Below, one piece after another: positions 24,190 to 38,700 of a stretch of 64,000 nucleotides of DNA (positions are counted from its first letter, which is position 1; every line of letters begins with the position of its first letter). Origin of the DNA: Labia minor. Its lineage: Eukaryota > Arthropoda > Insecta > Dermaptera > Spongiphoridae. The notes under the pieces were generated by a model. The model saw only the letters and a list, made by a program, of their open reading frames with translations, did not search any database and had not been told where the DNA came from. The stretch is taken from the NCBI GenBank assembly GCA_963082975.1, contig OY720350.1, positions 7,955,488-8,019,487 on the forward strand. The letters run 5' to 3'. The translations under genes and the position numbers were made by a program.

Positions 24190-25401
24190 CGGGCACTAAG
24201 ATGATTTTGAATCTTCTCAGTGATGATTTTAAAATGGAAGGAATTCTATTTCACTTGCTAACCATGATTTTGTACTCACCGAATATAACAACAACCCTTA
24301 ACAATGTTTTAAAATTTAGTATTTGATATTTTTAAAAAAAAATTATTCTAAATTAATTCCAATTGTATTATAATCGGTCATTAATGATAATTTAGCCCTA
24401 AAAAGTGAAATATTTATTTTTAATATAATATATACTTTTCAATTTCACTGCTTTAACTAATGTTAGTGCCCTCTAGTGAGATAGGTCAGTATCCTCCTCA
24501 CAAGTAAATTCTGTAGATAACAAAGAAATTTAGTATTTGTAATTTTTAAAAATAAGCTGGAGTGTCTCCACTCGTCTATCTCGCTTTTTGAATTAGATTA
24601 AATAACATATATAATATTTAAATAAATAAATAAATAAATATTTATTAAACCAGCGTGAGTTTGGCTCTTTGTTGACGTGTTAGCACGTGATTTGCAGTGT
24701 TAAAAAATTAATTCCAGTACTTTCAGTGATTCAATCAAGCTGAAATTCTATATATAGCAGTATTATAAAATTTTTAATCATGTGAAAAACTATCAAGCAT
24801 ATATCTTTATTTTTACGGTCACTTTAGAGGGAAAAAAAATGAAAACGTGGTAGGTAATGGACCTCTTCCGAATGAGCATCATTTCTCAAAAGTTGAGAGA
24901 AAACTACAAATTTTGAATAGTGTTCATATACCAAATTTCATGATTCTAGGTCTAATCTAATTAATTATTTAATTCCGGTAATTTCAGTGATTCAATCAAG
25001 CCGAAATTCTATATATAGCAGTTTTATATAATTTTTGATTCTATGAAAAACTATAAAAGTGTCACAAACGTTATAATAAATAGTTTAAATGCTAATCGTT
25101 AAACACTCAATTCAAGTTAGGATATAAAAATTTCGAAAATAACAATGAAAATTCATCTATTAGAAAATTCAGATTTTATGAAATGAGATTTAAATGATTT
25201 ATTAAATATTTGAATTTATATTTAATTTAAATTGGGATATAATATAATGTGTATTATATAATATTAATATAATATAATATAAATTTAATATAAAATATAA
25301 TAAAAGATTGTAATATTTATAATAACATATTATTTTTTTAAATTTTCTCCTTTCTTTTATAACAAAGAAAGGAATTACAAAAATTTAGGCCGGGCACTGG
25401 C
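24190..25401. repeat. Monomer 21, type H mosaic (1212 bp)
   Basis: Same B-left, C-right mosaic as monomer 16, 6,057 bp upstream; the shared mosaic shows that the pair arose by block duplication. Confidence 0.96.
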
Positions 25402-26612
25402 CGGGCACTAAGATGATTTTGAATCTTCTCAGTGATGATTTTAAAATGGAAGGAATTCTATTTCACTTGCTAACCATGATTTTGTACTCACCGAATATAA
25501 CAACAACCCTTAACAATGTTTTAAAATTTAGTATTTGATATTTTTAAAAAAAAATTATTCTAAATTAATTCCAATTGTATTATAATCGGTCATTAATGAT
25601 AATTTAGCCCTAAAAAGTGAAATATTTATTTTTAATATAATATATACTTTTCAATTTCACTGCTTTAACTAATGTTAGTGCCCTCTAGTGAGATAGGTCA
25701 GTATCCTCCACACAAGTAAATTCTGTAGATAACAAAGAAATTTAGTATTTGTAATTTTTAGAAATAAGCTGGAGTGTCTTCACTCGTCTATCTCGCTTTT
25801 TGAATTAGATTAAATAACATATATAATATTTAAATAAATAAATAAATAAATATTTATTAAACCAGCGTGAGTTTGGCTCTTTGTTGACGTGTTAGCACGT
25901 GATTTGCAGTGTTAAAAAATTAATTCCAGTACTTTCAGTGATTCAATCAAGCTGAAATTCTATATATAGCAGTATTATAAAATTTTTAATCATGTGAAAA
26001 ACTATCAAGCATATATCTTTATTTTTACGGTCACTTTAGAGGGAAAAAAAATGAAAACGTGGTAGGTAATGGACCTCTTCCGAATGAGCATCATTTCTCA
26101 AAAGTTGAGAGAAAACTACAAATTTTGAATAGTGTTCATATACCAAACTTCATGATTCTAGCTCTAATCTAATTATTATTTAATTCCGGTAATTTCAGTG
26201 ATTCAATCAAGCCGAAATTCTATATATAGCAGTTTTATATAATTTTTGATTCTATGAAAAACTATAAAAGTGTCACAAACGTTATAATAAATAGTTTAAA
26301 TGCTAATCGTTAAACACTCAATTCAAGTTAGGATATAAAAATTTCGAAAATAACAATGAAAATTCATCTATTAGAAAATTCAGATTTTATGAAATGAGAT
26401 TTAAATGATTTATTAAATATTTGAATTTATATTTAATTTAAATTGGGATATAATATAATGTGTATTATATAATATTAATATAATATAATATAAATTTAAT
26501 ATAAAATATAATAAAAGATTGTAATATTTATAATAACATATTATTTTTTTAAATTTTCTCCTTTCTTTTATAACAAAGAAAGGAATTACAAAAATTTAGG
26601 CCGGGCACTGGC
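25402..26612. repeat. Monomer 22, type A (1211 bp)
   Basis: Full A haplotype. Confidence 0.97.
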
Positions 26613-27824
26613 CGGGCACTAAGATGATTTTGAATCTTCTCAGTGATGATTTTAAAATGGAAGGAATTCTATTTCACTTGCTAACCATGATTTTGTACTC
26701 ACCGAATATAACAACAACCCTTAACAATGTTTTAAAATTTAGTATTTGATATTTTTAAAAAAAAATTATTCTAAATTAATTCCAATTGTATTATAATCGG
26801 TCATTAATGATAATTTAGCCCTAAAAAGTGAAATATTTATTTTTAATATAATATATACTTTTCAATTTCACTGCTTTAACTAATGTTAGTGCCCTCTAGT
26901 GAGATAGGTCAGTATCCTCCACACAAGTAAATTCTGTAGATTACAAAGAAATTTAGTATTTGTAATTTTTAGAAATAAGCTGGAGTGTCTTCACTCGTCT
27001 ATCTCGCTTTTTGAATTAGATTAAATAACATATATAATATTTAAATAAATAAATAAATAAATATTTATTAAACCAGCGTGAGTTTGGCTCTTTGTTGACG
27101 TGTTAGCACGTGATTTGCAGTGTTAAAAAATTAATTCCAGTACTTTCAGTGATTCAATCAAGCTGAAATTCTATATATAGCAGTATTATAAAATTTTTAA
27201 TCATGTGAAAAACTATCAAGCATATATCTTTATTTTTACGGTCACTTTAGAGGGAAAAAAAATGAAAACGTGGTAGGTAATGGACCTCTTCCGAATGAGC
27301 ATCATTTCTCAAAAGTTGAGAGAAAACTACAAATTTTGAATAGTGTTCATGTACCAAATTTCATGATTCTAGGTCTAATCTAATTAATTATTTAATTCCG
27401 GTAATTTCAGTGATTCAATCAAGCCGAAATTCTATATATAGCAGTTTTATATAATTTTTGATTCTATGAAAAACTATAAAAGTGTCACAAACGTTATAAT
27501 AAATAGTTTAAATGCTAATCGTTAAACACTCAATTCAAGTTAGGATATAAAAATTTCGAAAATAACAATGAAAATTCATCTATTAGAAAATTCAGATTTT
27601 ATGAAATGAGATTTAAATGATTTATTAAATATTTGAATTTATATTTAATTTAAATTGGGATATAATATAATGTGTATTATATAATATTAATATAATATAA
27701 TATAAATTTAATATAAAATATAATAAAAGATTGTAATATTTATAATAACATATTATTTTTTTAAATTTTCTCCTTTCTTTTATAACAAAGAAAGGAATTA
27801 CAAAAATTTAGGCCGGGCACTGGC
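26613..27824. repeat. Monomer 23, type C (1212 bp)
   Basis: Type C. It belongs to two overlapping higher-order structures: unit 4 of the second A-H-A-C-B block and unit 1 of the second C-B-D-B-E*-B'-D block. Confidence 0.97.
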
Positions 27825-29035
27825 CGGGCACTAAGATGATTTTGAATCTTCTCAGTGATGATTTTAAAATGGAAGGAATTCTATTTCACTTGCTAACCAT
27901 GATTTTGTACTCACCGAATATAACAACAACCCTTAACAATGTTTTAAAATTTAGTATTTGATATTTTTAAAAAAAAATTATTCTAAATTAATTCCAATTG
28001 TATTATAATCGGTCATTAATGATAATTTAGCCCTAAAAAGTGAAATATTTATTTTTAATATAATATATACTTTTCAATTTCACTGCTTTAACTAATGTTA
28101 GTGCCCTCTAGTGAGATAGGTCAGTATCCTCCTCACAAGTAAATTCTGTAGATAACAAAGAAATTTAGTATTTGTAATTTTTAAAAATAAGCTGGAGTGT
28201 CTCCACTCGTCTATCTCGCTTTTTGAATTAGATTAAATAACATATATAATATTTAAATAAATAAATAAATAAATATTTATTAAACCAGCGTGAGTTTGGC
28301 TCTTTGTTGACGTGTTAGCACGTGATTTGCAGTGTTAAAAAATTAATTCCAGTACTTTCAGTGATTCAATCAAGCTGAAATTCTATATATAGCAGTATTA
28401 TAAAATTTTTAATCATGTGAAAAACTATCAAGCATATATCTTTATTTTTACGGTCACTTTAGAGGGAAAAAAAATGAAAACGTGGTAGGTAATGGACCTC
28501 TTCCGAATGAGCATCATTTCTCAAAAGTTGAGAGAAAACTACAAATTTTGAATAGTGTTCATATACCAAATTTCATGATTCTAGCTCTAATCTAATTATT
28601 ATTTAATTCCAGTAATTTCAGTGATTCAATCAAGCCGAAATTCTATATATAGCAGTTTTATATAATTTTTGATTCTATGAAAAACTATAAAACTGTCACA
28701 AACGTTATAATAAATAGTTTAAATGCTAATCGTTAAACACTCAATTCAAGTTAGGATATAAAAATTTCGAAAATAACAATGAAAATTCATCTATTAGTAA
28801 ATTCAGAATTTATGAAATGAGATTTAAATGATTTATTAAATATTTGAATTTATATTTAATTTAAATTGGGATATAATATAATCTGTATTATATAATATAA
28901 ATATAATATAATATAAATTTAATATAAAATATAATAAAAGATTGTAATATTTATAATAACATATTATTTTTTTAAATTTTCTCCTTTCTTTTATAACAAA
29001 GAAAGGAATTACAAAAATTTAGGCCGGGCACTGGC
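27825..29035. repeat. Monomer 24, type B (1211 bp)
   Basis: Full B haplotype. Ends the five-monomer duplication and is followed by a C23 monomer, as after monomer 4. Confidence 0.97.
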
Positions 29036-30246
29036 CGGGCACTAAGATGATTTTGAACCTTCTCAGTGATGATTTTAAAATGGAAGGAATTCTATTTCAC
29101 TTGCTAACCATGATTTTGTACTCACCGAATATAACAACAACCCTTAACAATGTTTTAAAATTTAGTATTTGATATTTTTAAAAAAAAATTATTCTAAATT
29201 AATTCCAATTGTATTATAATCGGTCATTAATGATAATTTAGCCCTAAAAAGTGAAATATTTATTTTTAATATAATATATACTTTTCAATTTCACTGCTTT
29301 AACTAATGTTAGTGCCCTCTAGTGAGATAGGTCAGTATCCTCCACACAAGTAAATTCTGTAGATAACAAAGAAATTTAATATTTGTAATTTTTAGAAATA
29401 ATTTGGAGTGTCTTCACTCGTCTATCTCGATTTTTGAATTAGATTAAATAACATATATAATATTTAAATAAATAAATAAATAAATATTTATTAAACCAGC
29501 GTGAGTTTGGCTCTTTGTTGACGTGTTAGCACGTGATTTGCAGTGTTAAAAAATTAATTCCAGTACTTTCAGTGATTCAATCAAGCTGAAATTCTATATA
29601 TAGCAGTATTATAAAATTTTTAATCATGTGAAAAACTATCAAGCATATATCTTTATTTTTACGGTCACTTTAGAGGGAAAAAAAATGAAAACGTGGTAGG
29701 TAATGGACCTCTTCCGAATGAGCATCATTTCTCAAAAGTTGAGAGAAAACTACAAATTTTGAATAGTTTTCATATACCAAATTTCATGATTCTAGCTCTA
29801 ATCTAATTATTATTTAATTCCGGTAATTTCAGTGATTCAATCAAGCCGAAATTCTATATATAGCAGTTTTATATAATTTTTGATTCTATGAAAAACTATA
29901 AAACTGTCACAATCGTTATGATAAATAGTTTAAATGCTAATCGTTAAACACTCAATTCAAGTTAGGATATAAAAATTTCGAAAATAACAATGAAAATTCA
30001 TCTATTAGTAAATTCAGATTTTATGAAATGAGATTTAAATGATTTATTAAATATTTGAATTTATATTTAATTTAAATTGGGATATAATATAATGTGTATT
30101 ATATAATATAAATATAATATAATATAAATTTAATATAAAATATAATAAAAGATTGTAATATTTATAATAACATATTATTTTTTTAAATTTTCTCCTTTCT
30201 TTTATAACAAAGAAAGGAATTACAAAAATTTAGGCCGGGCACTGGC
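29036..30246. repeat. Monomer 25, type D (1211 bp)
   Basis: Full D haplotype including T878 and G885. Confidence 0.97.
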
Positions 30247-31457
30247 CGGGCACTAAGATGATTTTGAATCTTCTCAGTGATGATTTTAAAATGGAAGGAA
30301 TTCTATTTCACTTGCTAACCATGATTTTGTACTCACCGAATATAACAACAACCCTTAACAATGTTTTAAAATTTAGTATTTGATATTTTTAAAAAAAAAT
30401 TATTCTAAATTAATTCCAATTGTATTATAATCGGTCATTAATGATAATTTAGCCCTAAAAAGTGAAATATTTATTTTTAATATAATATATACTTTTCAAT
30501 TTCACTGCTTTAACTAATGTTAGTGCCCTCTAGTGAGATAGGTCAGTATCCTCCTCACAAGTAAATTCTGTAGATAACAAAGAAATTTAGTATTTGTAAT
30601 TTTTAAAAATAAGCTGGAGTGTCTCCACTCGTCTATCTCGCTTTTTGAATTAGATTAAATAACATATATAATATTTAAATAAATAAATAAATAAATATTT
30701 ATTAAACCAGCGTGAGTTTGGCTCTTTGTTGACGTGTTAGCACGTGATTTGCAGTGTTAAAAAATTAATTCCAGTACTTTCAGTGATTCAATCAAGCTGA
30801 AATTCTATATATAGCAGTATTATAAAATTTTTAATCATGTGAAAAACTATCAAGCATATATCTTTATTTTTACGGTCACTTTAGAGGGAAAAAAAATGAA
30901 AACGTGGTAGGTAATGGACCTCTTCCGAATGAGCATCATTTCTCAAAAGTTGAGAGAAAACTACAAATTTTGAATAGTGTTCATATACCAAATTTCATGA
31001 TTCTAGCTCTAATCTAATTATTATTTAATTCCAGTAATTTCAGTGATTCAATCAAGCCGAAATTCTATATATAGCAGTTTTATATAATTTTTGATTCTAT
31101 GAAAAACTATAAAACTGTCACAAACGTTATAATAAATAGTTTAAATGCTAATCGTTAAACACTCAATTCAAGTTAGGATATAAAAATTTCGAAAATAACA
31201 ATGAAAATTCATCTATTAGTAAATTCAGAATTTATGAAATGAGATTTAAATGATTTATTAAATATTTGAATTTATATTTAATTTAAATTGGGATATAATA
31301 TAATCTGTATTATATAATATAAATATAATATAATATAAATTTAATATAAAATATAATAAAAGATTGTAATATTTATAATAACATATTATTTTTTTAAATT
31401 TTCTCCTTTCTTTTATAACAAAGAAAGGAATTACAAAAATTTAGGCCGGGCACTGGC
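30247..31457. repeat. Monomer 26, type B (1211 bp)
   Basis: Full B haplotype. Confidence 0.97.
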
Positions 31458-32662
31458 CGGGCACTAAGATGATTTTGAACCTTCTCAGTGATGATTTTAA
31501 AATGGAAGGAATTCTATTTCACTTGCTAACCATGATTTTGTACTCACCGAATATAACAACAACCCTTAACAATGTTTTAAAATTTAGTATTTGATATTTT
31601 TAAAAAAAAATTATTCTAAATTAATTCCAATTGTATTATAATCGGTCATTAATGATAATTTAGCCCTAAAAAGTGAAATATTTATTTTTAATATAATATA
31701 TACTTTTCAATTTCACTGCTTTAACTAATGTTAGTGCCCTCTAGTGAGATAGGTCAGTATCCTCCACACTAGTAAATTCTGTAGATAACAAAGAAATTTA
31801 GTATTTGTAATTTTTAGAAATAAGCTGGAGTGTCTTCACTCGTCTATCTCGCTTTTTGAATTAGATTAAATAACATATATAATATTTAAATAAATAAATA
31901 AATAAATATTTATTAAACCAGCGTGAGTTTGGCTCTTTGTTGACGTGTTAGCACGTGATTTGCAGTGTTAAAAAATTAATTCCAGTACTTTCAGTGATTC
32001 AATCAAGCTGAAATTCTATATATAGCAGTATTATAAAATTTTTAATCATGTGAAAAACTATCAAGCATATATCTTTATTTTTACGGTCACTTTAGAGGGA
32101 AAAAAATGAAAACGTGGTAGGTAATGGACCTCTTCCGAATGAGCATCATTTCTCAAAAGTTGAGAGAAAACTACAAATTTTGAATAGTGTTCATATACCA
32201 AATTTCATGATTCTAGCTCTAATCTAATTATTATTTAATTCCGGTAATTTCAGTGATTCAATCAAGCCGAAATTCTATATATAGCAGTTTTATATAATTT
32301 TTGATTCTATGAAAAACTATAAAACTGTCACAAACGTTATAATAAATAGTTTAAATGCTAATCGTTAAACACTCAATTCAAGTTAGGATATAAAAATTTC
32401 GAAAATAACAATGAAAATTCATCTATTAGTAAATTCAGATTTTATGAAATGAGATTTAAATGATTTATTAAATATTTGAATTTATATTTAATTTAAATTG
32501 GGATATAATATAATCTGTATTATATAATATAAATATAATATAAATTTAATATAAAATATAATAAAAGATTGTAATATTTATAATAACATATTATTTTTTT
32601 AAATTTTCTCCTTTCTTTTATAACAAAGAAAGGAATTACAAAAATTTAGGCCGGGCACTGGC
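31458..32662. repeat. Monomer 27, type E* (1205 bp)
   Basis: E haplotype with C23. Counterpart of monomer 7. Confidence 0.97.
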
Positions 32663-33868
32663 CGGGCACTAAGATGATTTTGAATCTTCTCAGTGATGAT
32701 TTTAAAATGGAAGGAATTCTATTTCACTTGCTAACCATGATTTTGTACTCACCGAATATAACAACAACCCTTAACAATGTTTTAAAATTTAGTATTTGAT
32801 ATTTTTAAAAAAAAATTATTCTAAATTAATTCCAATTGTATTATAATCGGTCATTAATGATAATTTAGCCCTAAAAAGTGAAATATTTATTTTTAATATA
32901 ATATATACTTTTCAATTTCACTGCTTTAACTAATGTTAGTGCCCTCTAGTGAGATAGGTCAGTATCCTCCTCACAAGTAAATTCTGTAGATAACAAAGAA
33001 ATTTAGTATTTGTAATTTTTAAAAATAAGCTGGAGTGTCTCCACTCGTCTATCTCGCTTTTTGAATTAGATTAAATAACATATATAATATTTAAATAAAT
33101 AAATAAATAAATATTTATTAAACCAGCGTGAGTTTGGCTCTTTGTTGACGTGTTAGCACGTGATTTGCAGTGTTAAAAAATTAATTCCAGTACTTTCAGT
33201 GATTCAATCAAGCTGAAATTCTATATATAGCAGTATTATAAAATTTTTAATCATGTGAAAAACTATCAAGCATATATCTTTATTTTTACGGTCACTTTAG
33301 AGGGAAAAAAAATGAAAACGTGGTAGGTAATGGACCTCTTCCGAATGAGCATCATTTCTCAAAAGTTGAGAGAAAACTACAAATTTTGAATAGTGTTCAT
33401 ATACCAAATTTCATGATTCTAGCTCTAATCTAATTATTATTTAATTCCAGTAATTTCAGTGATTCAATCAAGCCGAAATTCTATATATAGCAGTTTTATA
33501 TAATTTTTGATTCTATGAAAAACTATAAAACTGTCACAAACGTTATAATAAATAGTTTAAATGCTAATCGTTAAACACTCAATTCAAGTTAGGATATAAA
33601 AATTTCGAAAATAACAATGAAAATTCATCTATTAGTAAATTCAGAATTTATGAAATGAGATTTAAATGATTTATTAAATATTTGAATTTATATTTAATTT
33701 GGGATATAATATAATCTGTATTATATAATATAAATATAATATAATATAAATTTAATATAAAATATAATAAAAGATTGTAATATTTATAATAACATATTAT
33801 TTTTTTAAATTTTCTCCTTTCTTTTATAACAAAGAAAGGAATTACAAAAATTTAGGCCGGGCACTGGC
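32663..33868. repeat. Monomer 28, type B' (1206 bp)
   Basis: B haplotype with the 5-bp deletion shared only with monomer 8. First unit of the left copy of the ten-monomer block; its counterpart at 44744 lacks the deletion, which accounts for the 5-bp length difference between the two blocks. Confidence 0.97.
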
Positions 33869-35079
33869 CGGGCACTAAGATGATTTTGAACCTTCTCAGT
33901 GATGATTTTAAAATGGAAGGAATTCTATTTCACTTGCTAACCATGATTTTGTACTCACCGAATATAACAACAACCCTTAACAATGTTTTAAAATTTAGTA
34001 TTTGATATTTTTAAAAAAAAATTATTCTAAATTAATTCCAATTGTATTATAATCGGTCATTAATGATAATTTAGCCCTAAAAAGTGAAATATTTATTTTT
34101 AATATAATATATACTTTTCAATTTCACTGCTTTAACTAATGTTAGTGCCCTCTAGTGAGATAGGTCAGTATCCTCCACACAAGTAAATTCTGTAGATAAC
34201 AAAGAAATTTAATATTTGTAATTTTTAGAAATAATTTGGAGTGTCTTCACTCGTCTATCTCGATTTTTGAATTAGATTAAATAACATATATAATATTTAA
34301 ATAAATAAATAAATAAATATTTATTAAACCAGCGTGAGTTTGGCTCTTTGTTGACGTGTTAGCACGTGATTTGCAGTGTTAAAAAATTAATTCCAGTACT
34401 TTCAGTGATTCAATCAAGCTGAAATTCTATATATAGCAGTATTATAAAATTTTTAATCATGTGAAAAACTATCAAGCATATATCTTTATTTTTACGGTCA
34501 CTTTAGAGGGAAAAAAAATGAAAACGTGGTAGGTAATGGACCTCTTCCGAATGAGCATCATTTCTCAAAAGTTGAGAGAAAACTACAAATTTTGAATAGT
34601 TTTCATATACCAAATTTCATGATTCTAGCTCTAATCTAATTATTATTTAATTCCGGTAATTTCAGTGATTCAATCAAGCCGAAATTCTATATATAGCAGT
34701 TTTATATAATTTTTGATTCTATGAAAAACTATAAAACTGTCACAATCGTTATGATAAATAGTTTAAATGCTAATCGTTAAACACTCAATTCAAGTTAGGA
34801 TATAAAAATTTCGAAAATAACAATGAAAATTCATCTATTAGTAAATTCAGATTTTATGAAATGAGATTTAAATGATTTATTAAATATTTGAATTTATATT
34901 TAATTTAAATTGGGATATAATATAATGTGTATTATATAATATAAATATAATATAATATAAATTTAATATAAAATATAATAAAAGATTGTAATATTTATAA
35001 TAACATATTATTTTTTTAAATTTTCTCCTTTCTTTTATAACAAAGAAAGGAATTACAAAAATTTAGGCCGGGCACTGGC
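33869..35079. repeat. Monomer 29, type D (1211 bp)
   Basis: Full D haplotype. Confidence 0.97.
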
Positions 35080-36290
35080 CGGGCACTAAGATGATTTTGA
35101 ATCTTCTCAGTGATGATTTTAAAATGGAAGGAATTCTATTTCACTTGCTAACCATGATTTTGTACTCACCGAATATAACAACAACCCTTAACAATGTTTT
35201 AAAATTTAGTATTTGATATTTTTAAAAAAAAATTATTCTAAATTAATTCCAATTGTATTATAATCGGTCATTAATGATAATTTAGCCCTAAAAAGTGAAA
35301 TATTTATTTTTAATATAATATATACTTTTCAATTTCACTGCTTTAACTAATGTTAGTGCCCTCTAGTGAGATAGGTCAGTATCCTCCTCACAAGTAAATT
35401 CTGTAGATAACAAAGAAATTTAGTATTTGTAATTTTTAAAAATAAGCTGGAGTGTCTCCACTCGTCTATCTCGCTTTTTGAATTAGATTAAATAACATAT
35501 ATAATATTTAAATAAATAAATAAATAAATATTTATTAAACCAGCGTGAGTTTGGCTCTTTGTTGACGTGTTAGCACGTGATTTGCAGTGTTAAAAAATTA
35601 ATTCCAGTACTTTCAGTGATTCAATCAAGCTGAAATTCTATATATAGCAGTATTATAAAATTTTTAATCATGTGAAAAACTATCAAGCATATATCTTTAT
35701 TTTTACGGTCACTTTAGAGGGAAAAAAAATGAAAACGTGGTAGGTAATGGACCTCTTCCGAATGAGCATCATTTCTCAAAAGTTGAGAGAAAACTACAAA
35801 TTTTGAATAGTGTTCATATACCAAATTTCATGATTCTAGCTCTAATCTAATTATTATTTAATTCCAGTAATTTCAGTGATTCAATCAAGCCGAAATTCTA
35901 TATATAGCAGTTTTATATAATTTTTGATTCTATGAAAAACTATAAAACTGTCACAAACGTTATAATAAATAGTTTAAATGCTAATCGTTAAACACTCAAT
36001 TCAAGTTAGGATATAAAAATTTCGAAAATAACAATGAAAATTCATCTATTAGTAAATTCAGAATTTATGAAATGAGATTTAAATGATTTATTAAATATTT
36101 GAATTTATATTTAATTTAAATTGGGATATAATATAATCTGTATTATATAATATAAATATAATATAATATAAATTTAATATAAAATATAATAAAAGATTGT
36201 AATATTTATAATAACATATTATTTTTTTAAATTTTCTCCTTTCTTTTATAACAAAGAAAGGAATTACAAAAATTTAGGCCGGGCACTGGC
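35080..36290. repeat. Monomer 30, type B (1211 bp)
   Basis: Full B haplotype. No counterpart after D in the left block (compare monomers 9-10). Confidence 0.97.
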
Positions 36291-37495
36291 CGGGCACTAA
36301 GATGATTTTGAACCTTCTCAGTGATGATTTTAAAATGGAAGGAATTCTATTTCACTTGCTAACCATGATTTTGTACTCACCGAATATAACAACAACCCTT
36401 AACAATGTTTTAAAATTTAGTATTTGATATTTTTAAAAAAAAATTATTCTAAATTAATTCCAATTGTATTATAATCGGTCATTAATGATAATTTAGCCCT
36501 AAAAAGTGAAATATTTATTTTTAATATAATATATACTTTTCAATTTCACTGCTTTAACTAATGTTAGTGCCCTCTAGTGAGATAGGTCAGTATCCTCCAC
36601 ACTAGTAAATTCTGTAGATAACAAAGAAATTTAGTATTTGTAATTTTTAGAAATAAGCTGGAGTGTCTTCACTCGTCTATCTCGCTTTTTGAATTAGATT
36701 AAATAACATATATAATATTTAAATAAATAAATAAATAAATATTTATTAAACCAGCGTGAGTTTGGCTCTTTGTTGACGTGTTAGCACGTGATTTGCAGTG
36801 TTAAAAAATTAATTCCAGTACTTTCAGTGATTCAATCAAGCTGAAATTCTATATATAGCAGTATTATAAAATTTTTAATCATGTGAAAAACTATCAAGCA
36901 TATATCTTTATTTTTACGGTCACTTTAGAGGGAAAAAAATGAAAACGTGGTAGGTAATGGACCTCTTCCGAATGAGCATCATTTCTCAAAAGTTGAGAGA
37001 AAACTACAAATTTTGAATAGTGTTCATATACCAAATTTCATGATTCTAGCTCTAATCTAATTATTATTTAATTCCGGTAATTTCAGTGATTCAATCAAGC
37101 CGAAATTCTATATATAGCAGTTTTATATAATTTTTGATTCTATGAAAAACTATAAAACTGTCACAAACGTTATAATAAATAGTTTAAATGCTAATCGTTA
37201 AACACTCAATTCAAGTTAGGATATAAAAATTTCGAAAATAACAATGAAAATTCATCTATTAGTAAATTCAGATTTTATGAAATGAGATTTAAATGATTTA
37301 TTAAATATTTGAATTTATATTTAATTTAAATTGGGATATAATATAATCTGTATTATATAATATAAATATAATATAAATTTAATATAAAATATAATAAAAG
37401 ATTGTAATATTTATAATAACATATTATTTTTTTAAATTTTCTCCTTTCTTTTATAACAAAGAAAGGAATTACAAAAATTTAGGCCGGGCACTGGC
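36291..37495. repeat. Monomer 31, type E* (1205 bp)
   Basis: E haplotype with C23. Confidence 0.97.
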
Positions 37496-38700
37496 CGGGC
37501 ACTAAGATGATTTTGAATCTTCTCAGTGATGATTTTAAAATGGAAGGAATTCTATTTCACTTGCTAACCATGATTTTGTACTCACCGAATATAACAACAA
37601 CCCTTAACAATGTTTTAAAATTTAGTATTTGATATTTTTAAAAAAAAATTATTCTAAATTAATTCCAATTGTATTATAATCGGTCATTAATGATAATTTA
37701 GCCCTAAAAAGTGAAATATTTATTTTTAATATAATATATACTTTTCAATTTCACTGCTTTAACTAATGTTAGTGCCCTCTAGTGAGATAGGTCAGTATCC
37801 TCCACACTAGTAAATTCTGTAGATAACAAAGAAATTTAGTATTTGTAATTTTTAGAAATAAGCTGGAGTGTCTTCACTCGTCTATCTCGCTTTTTGAATT
37901 AGATTAAATAACATATATAATATTTAAATAAATAAATAAATAAATATTTATTAAACCAGCGTGAGTTTGGCTCTTTGTTGACGTGTTAGCACGTGATTTG
38001 CAGTGTTAAAAAATTAATTCCAGTACTTTCAGTGATTCAATCAAGCTGAAATTCTATATATAGCAGTATTATAAAATTTTTAATCATGTGAAAAACTATC
38101 AAGCATATATCTTTATTTTTACGGTCACTTTAGAGGGAAAAAAATGAAAACGTGGTAGGTAATGGACCTCTTCCGAATGAGCATCATTTCTCAAAAGTTG
38201 AGAGAAAACTACAAATTTTGAATAGTGTTCATATACCAAATTTCATGATTCTAGCTCTAATCTAATTATTATTTAATTCCGGTAATTTCAGTGATTCAAT
38301 CAAGCCGAAATTCTATATATAGCAGTTTTATATAATTTTTGATTCTATGAAAAACTATAAAACTGTCACAAACGTTATAATAAATAGTTTAAATGCTAAT
38401 CGTTAAACACTCAATTCAAGTTAGGATATAAAAATTTCGAAAATAACAATGAAAATTCATCTATTAGTAAATTCAGATTTTATGAAATGAGATTTAAATG
38501 ATTTATTAAATATTTGAATTTATATTTAATTTAAATTGGGATATAATATAATCTGTATTATATAATATAAATATAATATAAATTTAATATAAAATATAAT
38601 AAAAGATTGTAATATTTATAATAACATATTATTTTTTTAAATTTTCTCCTTTCTTTTATAACAAAGAAAGGAATTACAAAAATTTAGGCCGGGCACTGGC
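37496..38700. repeat. Monomer 32, type E (1205 bp)
   Basis: E haplotype with T23. Starts the second E-A-F-G run. Confidence 0.97.

Larger units (their letters stand above)
22979..29035. repeat. Higher-order block A-H-A-C-B, copy 2 (6,057 bp)
   Basis: Tandem partner of 16922-22978 with identical length and monomer order, including the mosaic type H. Probably a recent unequal exchange of five repeat units. Confidence 0.93.
26613..35079. repeat. Higher-order block C-B-D-B-E*-B'-D, copy 2 (8,467 bp)
   Basis: Partner of 2418-10884. Overlaps the end of the five-monomer duplication and the start of the ten-monomer duplication, so the three events are nested in time. Confidence 0.92.
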
